A stretch of 64,000 nucleotides of DNA. Source: UBA1351 sp964627665. GTDB lineage: Bacteria; Bacillota; Clostridia; Lachnospirales; Vallitaleaceae. Where the stretch lies: assembly GCA_964627665.1 (NCBI GenBank), contig CAZVKG010000006.1, positions 1-64,000 on the forward strand. The letters run 5' to 3'. The notes under the pieces are model-generated. The model did not search any database and was not told where the DNA came from. It saw only the letters and a program-made list of their open reading frames with translations. This document shows, in pieces, positions 32,730 to 41,878 of this stretch (position 1 is the first letter of the stretch; every line of letters starts with the position of its first letter). A program made the translations under genes and the position numbers.

Positions 32730-35700
32730 TCAATCAGTTTTAAATTCGCCCTCATCTTCAGCTACATGACCATACCAAACTTCTTCTTCATACACATAGC
32801 CACACATCTTTTCAGCTTGTCTCATAACCACTTGCATGGCTTTTATTGCATGATCTGGTGGATAGTCGTATTTCTTAAGTAGTCGTTTAATGATTTTGCG
32901 CATGGTTGCTTGGGCACTTTTTCTAATGCTCCAGTCGATGGTAATGTTCTTTCTTATGGCTACTGTGAGTTCATGAGCAATTAGCTTTAATGTTTCATCT
33001 TCCATGAATTCTTTTACAATTTCATCTGCTGTTAGCGCGTCATAGAATGCGATCTCATCTTCGCTTAAGCCAAGGCTTGCTTCATCTTCTTTCATCTTCT
33101 TGATTTCGTGAGCCATTTTGATGAGTTCTTCGATGACTTCCGCATTTGTGATGGCTTGGTTTCTATATTTGTTTAAGGCTTTTTTAAGCTTTTCAGAGAA
33201 TTTTTCAGATTTAACGAGATTTCTCTTTTCCATTGCTTTGATATTGCCTTCAAGGAGTTTTTTAAGCATTTCTAAAGCTAAGTTCTTTTGTTTCATGTCT
33301 CTAACTTCATTTAAGAACTCTTCAGATAAAATCGAAATCTCTGGTCGCTTGATCCCCATTGCTTCAAAAACATCAATCACTTCTTCAGATATGATTGAAC
33401 GTTCTAGCATTTGATGAAGTCTCGCTTCGATTTCTCGTTTAGATAATGTTACTTGTTCTTTTTCTTTCAGTTTAGCAAGACTTGCTTTAACTGCTTTGAA
33501 GTAACTCACTTCTAAAGCCTTTGATTTACCTATATCAGAAGCTGCACACAGTGAGTGTGCTTTAGCTAATTCTACTGCTATCTTTTTAAACTCATTTTGG
33601 TCTTGTTCAGGTTTGCCAAGTACAAAATCCATACCACCTACTATGGCTCTTATACGTTCAACTTGGGAAGTACCCATATACTTTGAGTAATCAAAACAAT
33701 GCATCATATCTTTTAAAATCTCTAGTTTTTCAAGCATAATCGCAACAGCTACATTGGTATCAATACCTGTATTATCTCTGTCATTACTTGTGTATTGATT
33801 TAAGGCATTTTTAAGACTTTCTAGAATACCGATATAGTCAACAACCACACCACCAGACTTCTCTTTAAATACACGATTAACCCTTGCAATAGCTTGCATT
33901 AAATTATGACCTTTCATTGGCTTGTCTATGTACATAGTGTGCATTGACGGTACGTCAAAACCCGTGAGCCACATGTCACGCACTAGAACAATCTTTAATT
34001 CATCACTGTTGTCTTTCATGCGTTTAGCAAGTGTGTCTCTGCGCTGTTTACCACCAACATGTTGTTGAAGTCTTTCATTATCCGCAGCACTGCCGGTCAT
34101 AACGACTTTAATTTTACCTTGATTCACATCATCACTATGCCAGTCAGGTCTTATTTTAATGATTTCATCGTATAAATCAGCACAAATCCGTCTGCTCATA
34201 CAAACAACCATGGCTTTACCATCAATGGTTTTAGACTTTTCTTCATAGTGATTAATAATGTCTTCAGCTAATTTTCTGACTCTATTTGGTGAACCTACTA
34301 CAGCTTCAAACCTTGACCAAACGGCTTTGTTTTTGTCTTTTTCAAGTTCTTCTTGACCTTCAGTTATTTCTTCAAACTCATCATCGATTTTAATCAGTTC
34401 ATCATTATCGGTTTCAAGTTTTATAATTCTATTTTCATAATAAATTCTAACCGTTGCTTCATCTTCTACAGCTCTAGTCATGTCATAAGTATCAATGCAG
34501 TGACCAAAGACTGCTGTCGTTGATTTATCTTCAAGGTCTATTGGTGTCCCTGTAAAACCGATAAATGAAGCATTTGGTAGTGCGTCTCTTAGATATTTGG
34601 CATAACCGTATTTCACTTCACCTGTTTTTAAATCTGTTTTGGCTTCTAATCCATACTGGCTTCTATGGGCTTCATCAGCAATGATGATGACATTCTTACG
34701 ATTTGTCAGGACAGACATTTCACCATTTTCAGGTTTAAACTTTTGAATGGTAGTAAAGATGATGCCACCTGATTCTCTGTCATTTAATAAATCGTATAAA
34801 CCATTGACTTCAACTGAGTTACTACCTGCTTGCATTGCCTTTTGATTATCTGTTAGTTTTCTTACATCAGCTTGCTTTGGTGTTTGTCTTAACATATCTT
34901 GTGACTTAGCAAAAGTAGAGAACAACTGATCATCTAAATCATTTCTATCTGTAATTACAAGAATCGTTGGGTTATTTAGTTCACGTACTAACCCTGCTGT
35001 ATAAAACACCATAGAAAAACTTTTGCCCGAACCTTGAGTATGCCAAATAACACCGATTTTTCGATCACCTTCTTCACTGATCGCTTCTTTGGTTTTTTCA
35101 ACTGCTTTTTTAACTGCAAAGTATTGATGATAGGCAGATAATATCTTGATAATTGACTTTTTATCACCTAACTTCTTGCCGTTAATGTCTTTGTCATCTT
35201 CTTTTGATTCTTGAAAAAGAATGAAGTTTTCTATGATATCAAGTACACGGTCTTTGGCAAGCATGCCAGCAAATAATACTTCGTATTGTGGATTGATAAG
35301 AGGTTCTATTGTCACACCATCAATTGTTCTCCAGTTCATAAAACGTTCTTCGTTAGACGTGATTGTACCAGCTTTAGCGTTGATGCCATCCGATAATATA
35401 CAAAAGGCATTGTAGTTAAAGAGTGATGGAATGTCTTTCTTATAAGTCTGAATCTGATTATAGGCGCTTTCAATCCCTACGTTTTCATCACTGGCCGATT
35501 TAAGTTCAATTAAAACAAGTGGAATACCATTTACAAAGATAATAAGATCCGGTCTTCTTTCTTCATTTTCAACGATGGAAAATTGGTTAACCACTAAAAA
35601 CTCATTATTTTTAACATTGTTAAAATCAGCTAGATAAGCTCTTTTAGTTCTGATGTGTCCTTTTTCTTTAAAAGAAACTTCAATACCTTCTACCAGCAAT

Positions 35701-35981
35701 TTATGAAAACCACGGTTGTTTTCTTCAAGCATAGGGCTATTAAAAGTAATCACTTGACGATATGCTTCTTCTAAAGCTTCTGCAGGTAAGTCTCTATTAA
35801 TTTTAAACAAGGCATCTTTCACACGGTTTTCTAGAATGACTTCACGGTAATCTTTTCTTTCTTCATAGTCACCGCCATGTGAGATATCTGGTCCAAAGGC
35901 ATACTCATAGCCTAAACCTTGTAAAATCTCTATGGCAGCTTCTTCGAGTAAGTCTTCGGTAAAGTTTTCAGTTAAACTCAT
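32730..35981 (-). CDS. hsdR: Type I restriction subunit HsdR
   Basis: A 1083-residue HsdR. The nuclease domain has RPDLIIFVNG and LVLIELKSAS near residues 144-165. The translocase has Walker A TQGSGKSFSM near 320, IIADEAHRSQYG near 433 and FTGTPI near 470. A long helical C-terminal domain binds the methylase. AAAGGAGG precedes the ATG. It cuts unmodified DNA after translocation, together with HsdM and HsdS. Confidence 0.95.
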   Translation of the reverse strand: MSLTENFTEDLLEEAAIEILQGLGYEYAFGPDISHGGDYEERKDYREVILENRVKDALFKINRDLPAEALEEAYRQVITFNSPMLEENNRGFHKLLVEGIEVSFKEKGHIRTKRAYLADFNNVKNNEFLVVNQFSIVENEERRPDLIIFVNGIPLVLIELKSASDENVGIESAYNQIQTYKKDIPSLFNYNAFCILSDGINAKAGTITSNEERFMNWRTIDGVTIEPLINPQYEVLFAGMLAKDRVLDIIENFILFQESKEDDKDINGKKLGDKKSIIKILSAYHQYFAVKKAVEKTKEAISEEGDRKIGVIWHTQGSGKSFSMVFYTAGLVRELNNPTILVITDRNDLDDQLFSTFAKSQDMLRQTPKQADVRKLTDNQKAMQAGSNSVEVNGLYDLLNDRESGGIIFTTIQKFKPENGEMSVLTNRKNVIIIADEAHRSQYGLEAKTDLKTGEVKYGYAKYLRDALPNASFIGFTGTPIDLEDKSTTAVFGHCIDTYDMTRAVEDEATVRIYYENRIIKLETDNDELIKIDDEFEEITEGQEELEKDKNKAVWSRFEAVVGSPNRVRKLAEDIINHYEEKSKTIDGKAMVVCMSRRICADLYDEIIKIRPDWHSDDVNQGKIKVVMTGSAADNERLQQHVGGKQRRDTLAKRMKDNSDELKIVLVRDMWLTGFDVPSMHTMYIDKPMKGHNLMQAIARVNRVFKEKSGGVVVDYIGILESLKNALNQYTSNDRDNTGIDTNVAVAIMLEKLEILKDMMHCFDYSKYMGTSQVERIRAIVGGMDFVLGKPEQDQNEFKKIAVELAKAHSLCAASDIGKSKALEVSYFKAVKASLAKLKEKEQVTLSKREIEARLHQMLERSIISEEVIDVFEAMGIKRPEISILSEEFLNEVRDMKQKNLALEMLKKLLEGNIKAMEKRNLVKSEKFSEKLKKALNKYRNQAITNAEVIEELIKMAHEIKKMKEDEASLGLSEDEIAFYDALTADEIVKEFMEDETLKLIAHELTVAIRKNITIDWSIRKSAQATMRKIIKRLLKKYDYPPDHAIKAMQVVMRQAEKMCGYVYEEEVWYGHVAEDEGEFKTD

Positions 35982-36004
35982 GATTTACCTCCTTTCAAAT
36001 TTGA

Positions 36005-36208
36005 TTATTTGATAAGTTTCTTTAGCAATTTGATAATATCAAAGGATGTTCGATTATACACTTTGTTGTAAGCTGCTTTCCTCGGATTTCTTAAGAAACC
36101 GTATCCATGTGGCATCTTTAGTCCTGCTCTATGAACTAACTGTCTTTTGATACTTGTTCTTGCAGATATTCGTTTCCTTAAACTTGGTATTCTGATCCCA
36201 AATTTCAT
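36005..36208 (-). CDS. Small basic protein, copy 2 (67 residues)
   Basis: The paralogue of the 24468-24671 protein, 56 of 67 residues identical. It starts with MKFGIRIPSLRKR and holds AGLKMPHGYGFLRNP and AYNKVYNRTSF. Its ATG overlaps the stop of hsdS (ATGA), with GAAGGTGA as ribosome binding site, and hsdR follows 23 bases later, so it is embedded in the restriction operon. Function unknown; charge suggests nucleic-acid binding. Confidence 0.78.
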   Translation of the reverse strand: MKFGIRIPSLRKRISARTSIKRQLVHRAGLKMPHGYGFLRNPRKAAYNKVYNRTSFDIIKLLKKLIK

Positions 36209-37431
36209 GATGCTTCACCTTCTAAATCTAAAGGTACTCTGATTTCTCCTGACATTAGTTTTGGGAGGAGAAAGTTTCTTAATAAAGATAGTTTCTCATT
36301 CTCTTTTTCAGCTACATTTACTTTTCGTAGAATATTGATTATCATATCTTGAAATTTCATCTGTATTTTATTATCTGGTTTAATAATGCTGACTTTTCTC
36401 AATTCAGATTGTCTAATCCCAGTAACAGTTGTTCCAGTAGCTCTATTCAACAAATTTTCCATGACTTGCGGAGTTTTTAAATACATATATAAAACTTCTG
36501 GAATTATTTGTTTTTTGTCAGCCCTTATTGCAAATAATCTTTGACTCAAACAGTATTTATCGTTAGTAGCAAGGAAATATAATTCTCCTAATGGTGCTTC
36601 AGATGTTAGCAGAATATCTCCATATTTTAGTTCATCTTTCATCCATATGGAATAGAGTTCTTCATCTACCCGATTCGCTTTTTCTAGGTTTACTAATCTA
36701 CCATTTTTAATGCTCTTGGCAGATAATGCAATTATACCTTTTTCACTCCAATCACTACCTAATTTTTTAGGCGTCTTCCCTCTGTAATCTATTATCAATT
36801 CCACTAAATCATCTATACTCTTTACTTCCCACCCCTTAGGAATCATCCCAAGTTCACTTTCAACCATTTCTCCACCACTAGACTGATAAGGTTCTCCATC
36901 TTCATTTGGGAATTCAAAATCTACAAACCATTGTTTGAATATTTCCCCAGCCATGATTTCAAGGGTTTTGTTGATTTGGTTGTTGAGTTCGATTTTCTCG
37001 TCTAGGGTTGAGAGGATGTTTGTAATCACTTTTTGCTCATTAAGTGGTGGTATATTAAACTCAATTTGCTTTAATGTTTCTGTCCTTAAACTAGGTATTG
37101 TCGTTCCTTCATTATAAAAAAGAAAATCAATTAATGACATTTTATAGAACATAAACTTTGGCAAAACAAGATTTTCATTAACTTCTGTATAAAACAGTGT
37201 ATCAACTGTCCAAAATGGATGGTCTACATATTTCACCTTACTAATGCTACCTTTTCTACCAATAAGTATTGAAGGCTTATCGTATAGAAATTGAGTTGAG
37301 TATCCCATCAATCCACCTGTCCCATATATTGGATACAAACCATTAGTATCATCTTGAACTTTTTTTTGATTCTTTCCATACTTTATAGTAAGTAAGTCTG
37401 CTAACAAATAACTTTTCACACTAAAACTCAT
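36205..37431 (-). CDS. hsdS: Type I specificity subunit HsdS
   Basis: A 408-residue HsdS with two target-recognition domains (about 1-150 and 200-350) separated by conserved helical regions (PPLNEQKVITNILSTLDEKI, then a central NNQINKTLE segment). The frame is open to 37488, but the ATG at 37431, overlapping the end of hsdM by 11 bases, gives the normal N-terminus. It determines the sequence bound by the methylase and nuclease. No second hsdS or inverted repeat suggests phase variation here. Confidence 0.93.
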   Translation of the reverse strand: MSFSVKSYLLADLLTIKYGKNQKKVQDDTNGLYPIYGTGGLMGYSTQFLYDKPSILIGRKGSISKVKYVDHPFWTVDTLFYTEVNENLVLPKFMFYKMSLIDFLFYNEGTTIPSLRTETLKQIEFNIPPLNEQKVITNILSTLDEKIELNNQINKTLEIMAGEIFKQWFVDFEFPNEDGEPYQSSGGEMVESELGMIPKGWEVKSIDDLVELIIDYRGKTPKKLGSDWSEKGIIALSAKSIKNGRLVNLEKANRVDEELYSIWMKDELKYGDILLTSEAPLGELYFLATNDKYCLSQRLFAIRADKKQIIPEVLYMYLKTPQVMENLLNRATGTTVTGIRQSELRKVSIIKPDNKIQMKFQDMIINILRKVNVAEKENEKLSLLRNFLLPKLMSGEIRVPLDLEGEAS

Positions 37432-38941
37432 ACCCAATACCCCCAAGATTCTTTCTAATCTCATCTTCAAGGTGATGTGATTTAGCAAATAGCTCAGCCA
37501 GTTCTGCAGTCATGTTATCCATCTTTTCTTCAAATGGAATACCATCATCTTCTACATCTTCTATACCAACATAACGACCAGGGGTAAGTACATATTCATG
37601 CTCTCTAATTTCTTCAATCTTTGCTGACTTACAGAAACCTTTTACATCTTCGTACTCACCATTTAGATTTCTCCATGCATGATAGATTTCAGCTATTTGG
37701 TCTACATCGTCATCTATTAATTCTTTATGTCGACGGTCAATCATTTCGCCTAAATGTCTTGCATCAATGAATAAGACTTCATGTTTTCTATTTCTGTATT
37801 TTGGGTTGTTTTCTTTGTTGCGATTTAGAATCCATAAAGATACTGGAATACCTGTTGAATAGAACAGTTTATCTGGTAATGCTACAATGGCATCCACCAT
37901 ATCACCTTCCAGTAAATTCTTTCTGATCTCACCTTCATTGGATGTATTTGAACTTAACGAACCATTGGCAAGGACTATACCCGCACTACCATTTGGTGCC
38001 AAATGATAAACCATATGTTGTAGCCAAGCGTAGTTTGCATTACCTGCTGGTGGAATACCAAATTTCCACCTTACATCGTCTGTTAGTTGATTGCCTCCCC
38101 AGTCACTGATGTTAAACGGTGGGTTTGCTAAGATGTAATCTGCTTTTAGCGATTTATGCATATCATTATGGAATGTATCATCATGATGTGCGCCAAGGTT
38201 TGCATCTAGCCCTCTGATTGCAAGGTTCATTTTACAAAGTTTCCATGTTGTTGAATTCATTTCTTGACCATAGATCGAAAGATTTTCTACTTTTCCTTGG
38301 TGGTCTTCAACAAACTTCTCACTTTGAACAAACATACCACCAGAACCACAGCAAGGGTCATAGACTCTGCCCTTGTATGGCTCAATCATATCAACTAAGG
38401 TTTTTACAATACTGGTTGGCGTATAAAATTCTCCGCCGCCTTTGCCTTCAACACTGGCAAATTGACCTAAGAAATATTCATACACTCTACCTAGTAAATC
38501 TTTTTCACCACTAGCATGAAGTTTAATTGTTGATATTAAGTCGATTAGTTCACCTAATCTTCTTTTGTCTATTTCTGGTCTTGCATAACGCTTATCTAAA
38601 ACACCTTTAAGGGTTATATTTTCTTTTTCAATTAAAATCATGGCATCATCAATATATTGGCCAATCTTAGTGTCTTTTGCATTATCCATGATGAATGACC
38701 ATCTGGCTTCTTTTGGTACCCAGAAGATGTTTTCTGATTCGTACTCATCACGGTCTTCTTCAAAACCTTCCCCTTCTTCTAATAGAGCGTTGTACTTTGT
38801 TTCAAACTTATCCGAAATATACTTCAAAAATATTAGTCCTAATACCACATGCTTGTACTCACTGGCATCCATACTCCCTCTTAGTTTGTCTGCTGCTTTC
38901 CATAGCGTTTCTTCAAATCCTATGTTTCCTGTAGTTGCCAT
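37421..38941 (-). CDS. hsdM: Type I methyltransferase HsdM
   Basis: A 506-residue N6-adenine methyltransferase. The AdoMet motif YDPCCGSGGMF lies near residue 193 and the catalytic NPPF in ILANPPFN near 278. The N-terminal helical domain (ETLWKAADKLRGSMDASEY) is typical. GGGAGG precedes the ATG. It is the first restriction gene proper, 22 bases after the coiled-coil gene. Confidence 0.95.
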   Translation of the reverse strand: MATTGNIGFEETLWKAADKLRGSMDASEYKHVVLGLIFLKYISDKFETKYNALLEEGEGFEEDRDEYESENIFWVPKEARWSFIMDNAKDTKIGQYIDDAMILIEKENITLKGVLDKRYARPEIDKRRLGELIDLISTIKLHASGEKDLLGRVYEYFLGQFASVEGKGGGEFYTPTSIVKTLVDMIEPYKGRVYDPCCGSGGMFVQSEKFVEDHQGKVENLSIYGQEMNSTTWKLCKMNLAIRGLDANLGAHHDDTFHNDMHKSLKADYILANPPFNISDWGGNQLTDDVRWKFGIPPAGNANYAWLQHMVYHLAPNGSAGIVLANGSLSSNTSNEGEIRKNLLEGDMVDAIVALPDKLFYSTGIPVSLWILNRNKENNPKYRNRKHEVLFIDARHLGEMIDRRHKELIDDDVDQIAEIYHAWRNLNGEYEDVKGFCKSAKIEEIREHEYVLTPGRYVGIEDVEDDGIPFEEKMDNMTAELAELFAKSHHLEDEIRKNLGGIGYEF

Positions 38942-38963
38942 TATAATTGCCTCCCTTAATATT

Positions 38964-39614
38964 CTATTTACTTTTACGTCTGCTCTTACTTACTGATATA
39001 ATCGCCATTAATTCTTCAAAAAACATTAGTGGCTTTCTAAATTTTCTTTTTAATCCCGAAAACATACCTGGTGAAATTAGTTTTTCAAGCGACTCAGATA
39101 ATTGATTCTCTAGATTCCTTGCATCTTCAGAAATAATTCTTAATCGTTGAATTTTATTTGCATCAAATGAAACTACTACTTCAAACTCAAATAAGCCTTT
39201 ACTTTTATCATACATCAGGCTCAAATAGTCACTCACTAATTGAGCTGAGAACTCTACACTTTTTGCGCTAATATATTTTCTTACAAACTTTCGGTTTTCT
39301 CTCAAACTTTCATTTGTTTTAAGTAGCAAATGATTCACTTTTTCAATATCTTCTTTATAAACAGAAATCTCTTCTTTTGAAAATGATAAGATTATCTCTA
39401 GGTTCTCTACTGATTTTTGCATTTCAACAACCTTATCAAATTCTCTCTTGAGAATCTCATATTGAAGATTAAACTTTGATTGCTTTTTGATGGCTCCATT
39501 ATTAATAATCGCTGTGAATATTGCACCCAAAATAACACTTAGTAATATAAGCAAACAATCTTTGGCGAATGGGTATGAAACGAATAACGCCTCAATTTCT
39601 CGTATTATATCCAC
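38964..39614 (-). CDS. Membrane-anchored coiled-coil protein
   Basis: A 216-residue protein with one N-terminal transmembrane helix (about residues 16-37, DCLLILLSVILGAIFTAII) and a charged coiled-coil region from about 50 to 190. I do not recognise it. It lies between the XRE regulator and hsdM in the same operon, so it may be part of the restriction island. It could be a membrane component that anchors or senses; this is inference. Confidence 0.6.
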   Translation of the reverse strand: MDIIREIEALFVSYPFAKDCLLILLSVILGAIFTAIINNGAIKKQSKFNLQYEILKREFDKVVEMQKSVENLEIILSFSKEEISVYKEDIEKVNHLLLKTNESLRENRKFVRKYISAKSVEFSAQLVSDYLSLMYDKSKGLFEFEVVVSFDANKIQRLRIISEDARNLENQLSESLEKLISPGMFSGLKRKFRKPLMFFEELMAIISVSKSRRKSK

Positions 39615-39631
39615 TAAATTCCCCCCTTTTT

Positions 39632-40225
39632 TTAGAAATTATGGTCATCAAAGACTTCAAAAATTTCTGTTTCATATTCTTCCTGTGCTTCATCACTATT
39701 TATACGTCCAGGTAAAACCTCTAGATAGTGTGATAATGCTTCTATTGTTTTATGAAGAACGGACTCATGTCCGGCTTTCTCCATCAATTCAACCATTAAC
39801 TTGAAGGTATCCATATAAGGGTTATTCTCCACAATATCCATCGCTTCTTTAAATCTTGATACCAACTTTGCTTTCTCAATATCCCTCTCAATGATGTTTA
39901 TTTCCTCTTTATCATATATCGGGTAATCGACAACATCATTTAATTCACCTGACTTGTACCGTTTTTCATGTTTCGTAATGACAGGTTTTAAATCCTTTTT
40001 TAGTTTCTCTTTTTGCATTTCAAGCTTTTCAATTTCCGTTAGATCTTTTGAGAAAAACTCATTTTGAATGCCAAAAATTTCTTCTAATACCGGGAGATAC
40101 TTTTTAGGAATGCTTTGCCTTTTTTTTACCCACATGTTTATGTTTTGTTTTTTTATTCCTAGTTTTTCAGCAAGTTCTACATGCTGCATATTATATAGAC
40201 CAAGAATGAATTCTAATCCTATCAA
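39632..40225 (-). CDS. XRE-type repressor of the defence island
   Basis: A 197-residue protein with an N-terminal helix-turn-helix (HVELAEKLGIKKQNINMWVKKR) and a helical C-terminal region. The ATG at 40240 lies inside the ribosome binding site; the TTG at 40225, six bases after GGAGGT, is the real start. Two palindromic operators flank its promoter, so it probably represses itself and, as first gene, the whole downstream island. This would restrain costly restriction and Argonaute genes after transfer. Confidence 0.72.
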   Translation of the reverse strand: MIGLEFILGLYNMQHVELAEKLGIKKQNINMWVKKRQSIPKKYLPVLEEIFGIQNEFFSKDLTEIEKLEMQKEKLKKDLKPVITKHEKRYKSGELNDVVDYPIYDKEEINIIERDIEKAKLVSRFKEAMDIVENNPYMDTFKLMVELMEKAGHESVLHKTIEALSHYLEVLPGRINSDEAQEEYETEIFEVFDDHNF

Positions 40226-40248
40226 GTATTCACCTCCCATTACAGGTT

Positions 40249-40299
40249 TATTGACTAGGTCAATATTAATTATAAGTCTATTTATTGACTAAGTCAATA
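40249..40299 (-). promoter_or_regulatory. Defence-island promoter with two palindromic operators
   Basis: TATTGACTAAGTCAATA (40283-40299) and TATTGACTAGGTCAATA (40249-40265) are near-identical palindromes 34 bases apart. The minus-strand promoter TTGACT, 17 bases, TATAAT (40297 to 40269) has its -35 box inside the first operator, while the second covers the start region. Confidence 0.85.
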
Positions 40300-40377
40300 A
40301 GAATATCCTATTTCTTGTGCCGAATCATTAAAAGCTATACTTTTTTATCAATAACCCATTATATTAGAGTGAAAAGT

Positions 40378-40854
40378 TCAAGGTATGCCATCGTGACAGG
40401 GGGACCGTGACACACGTTCTTCTAGTAGCTCATCAAAGTCTATTGCTGGTAAATCAAGACCGACTAATGCCTGATCTAGATCTTTAACATTCAAATTATT
40501 AGCCTCTGCATTCGAAGCATCACTCTCATTAGAATCTTCATCCTTTTGATTTATATCTGACTGTGCTTCTACTTGCTCTTCTTGGAAATTACGTAGATAA
40601 AATAAATTCGAGCGTTGACCCCCTTGTACGTGAAAGCGACTTTCACGTACAAGAAAACCTGCTTCTTCAAGATCATTCAGTGCTCTTTGTACCGTTCTAG
40701 TACTTATATTGCACTCTTTAGCGATTGTTTTAACCCCAGGAAAGCAAGTTCCCTCGCTATCAGCACGATTGATTAGATAAAAAGCAACTAGTGTCGCTCT
40801 TTGAGTTAATTCCAATGAATAAACTTTTTTTATTAAAAGACTTTTACTATTCAT
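40378..40854 (-). CDS. Winged-helix protein, possible replication or regulatory factor
   Basis: A 158-residue protein with an HTH_36-type winged helix at residues 14-88 (ATLVAFYLINRADSEG, then CFPGVKTIAKECNISTRTVQ). The second half is acidic and disordered and ends in a short cysteine-bearing tail. The coding end is GC-rich with a repeated GTGACA (40392-40412), unlike the AT-rich surroundings. It overlaps the ParA-like gene by eight bases. RepA-like initiators often carry such a domain, but I cannot show replication function. Confidence 0.65.
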   Translation of the reverse strand: MNSKSLLIKKVYSLELTQRATLVAFYLINRADSEGTCFPGVKTIAKECNISTRTVQRALNDLEEAGFLVRESRFHVQGGQRSNLFYLRNFQEEQVEAQSDINQKDEDSNESDASNAEANNLNVKDLDQALVGLDLPAIDFDELLEERVSRSPCHDGIP

Positions 40855-41878
40855 ACTTGACCTCCGAATTTTTAATAAATGGCTTGATTACCGATAACCA
40901 CATAGACGCATTTATATCCTCGTCGAAATAATTTGGTGTGTAATTTGAAAAATAAATATCCTTATGGAGTTTTAGATACTTGTACTGGTCTGGCTCCGCA
41001 ACAAAAGAAAATACTGTATTAAGTGATGTCTTATCTAAAAGGCTTTTATGTTTTTCAATGTCATTCATTTCATAAGGTTTGCCTGTTACACAAAGAATTG
41101 CAGCATCACAGTTTTTTCTAATAGCGCTCATAATTCTATTATCAATCACTCCCATGTCATAGATAATGAAATCAAATTCATCATGACACTCAGAGTGAAG
41201 CGACAGGTATTTCACACCATTGTATAGGATGACATCACCCTTTGATGTCATGCCCTGATAAAATGCCGGTAATATACTTAAATGATCATGTTCGTTTGCT
41301 TCTACATAACAAACCTTTGCACCGATACTTGATAAGTAATTGGCAAGATTAATTGCCATAGTGGTTGTACCCACTCTGTGTTGCACCCCCGTGACAGCTA
41401 TTTTTATCTCTTTCTTCGAGAATTCATATGAATCCACGGATGTATTAAAAGCAATTTCATCAGGAGTAAACCTTAGCATAATGTCTCTTTTACTTATCCC
41501 TAAATCGCTTATAGATTTAAGAAGCTCTTCTTTTATGGCTTCTATTTCATTTGCTGTGACAATATTAAAAACTCCATTTTCAATAAGCTTCATGACCAGA
41601 TCATGATGCACTTTCATGTCTTCAATATAAAATATCAGTCTTGAAGTAAACATATTTTTAAAAGCATTCACAGCGTCCAGAATGTCACTATTTGAATCTT
41701 TAATGGCATTAAGATCAATAACCATATACTGAAAATGATTAAGGCTTCTAAGATCGCCAAGGACAAACTGTCTAAGTGAAAAAGTACCGGACAACTGCTT
41801 AATGATGATACCGTGCTCATCATTAAGAAAATCCAGCAAGTTGATATGGTCATTACTTGATAGGTACAAAAGCATCAT
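40847..41878 (-). CDS. ParA/MinD-like protein with degenerate P-loop
   Basis: A 343-residue protein with the ParA/MinD fold from about residue 155: TGVQHRVGTTTMAINLANYL is where Walker A would be, but the catalytic lysine of GKT is replaced by threonine. The N-terminal 140 residues resemble a receiver-like domain, as in CpaE/TadZ proteins. It may localise the transfer or Tad machine. It starts inside the small membrane gene and overlaps the winged-helix gene. Confidence 0.7.
   Translation of the reverse strand: MMLLYLSSNDHINLLDFLNDEHGIIIKQLSGTFSLRQFVLGDLRSLNHFQYMVIDLNAIKDSNSDILDAVNAFKNMFTSRLIFYIEDMKVHHDLVMKLIENGVFNIVTANEIEAIKEELLKSISDLGISKRDIMLRFTPDEIAFNTSVDSYEFSKKEIKIAVTGVQHRVGTTTMAINLANYLSSIGAKVCYVEANEHDHLSILPAFYQGMTSKGDVILYNGVKYLSLHSECHDEFDFIIYDMGVIDNRIMSAIRKNCDAAILCVTGKPYEMNDIEKHKSLLDKTSLNTVFSFVAEPDQYKYLKLHKDIYFSNYTPNYFDEDINASMWLSVIKPFIKNSEVKYE

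Noticed and set aside
36205..37431. Phase-variable hsdS
   Set aside because: Only one hsdS exists here, with no partial copies, inverted repeats or nearby dedicated recombinase.
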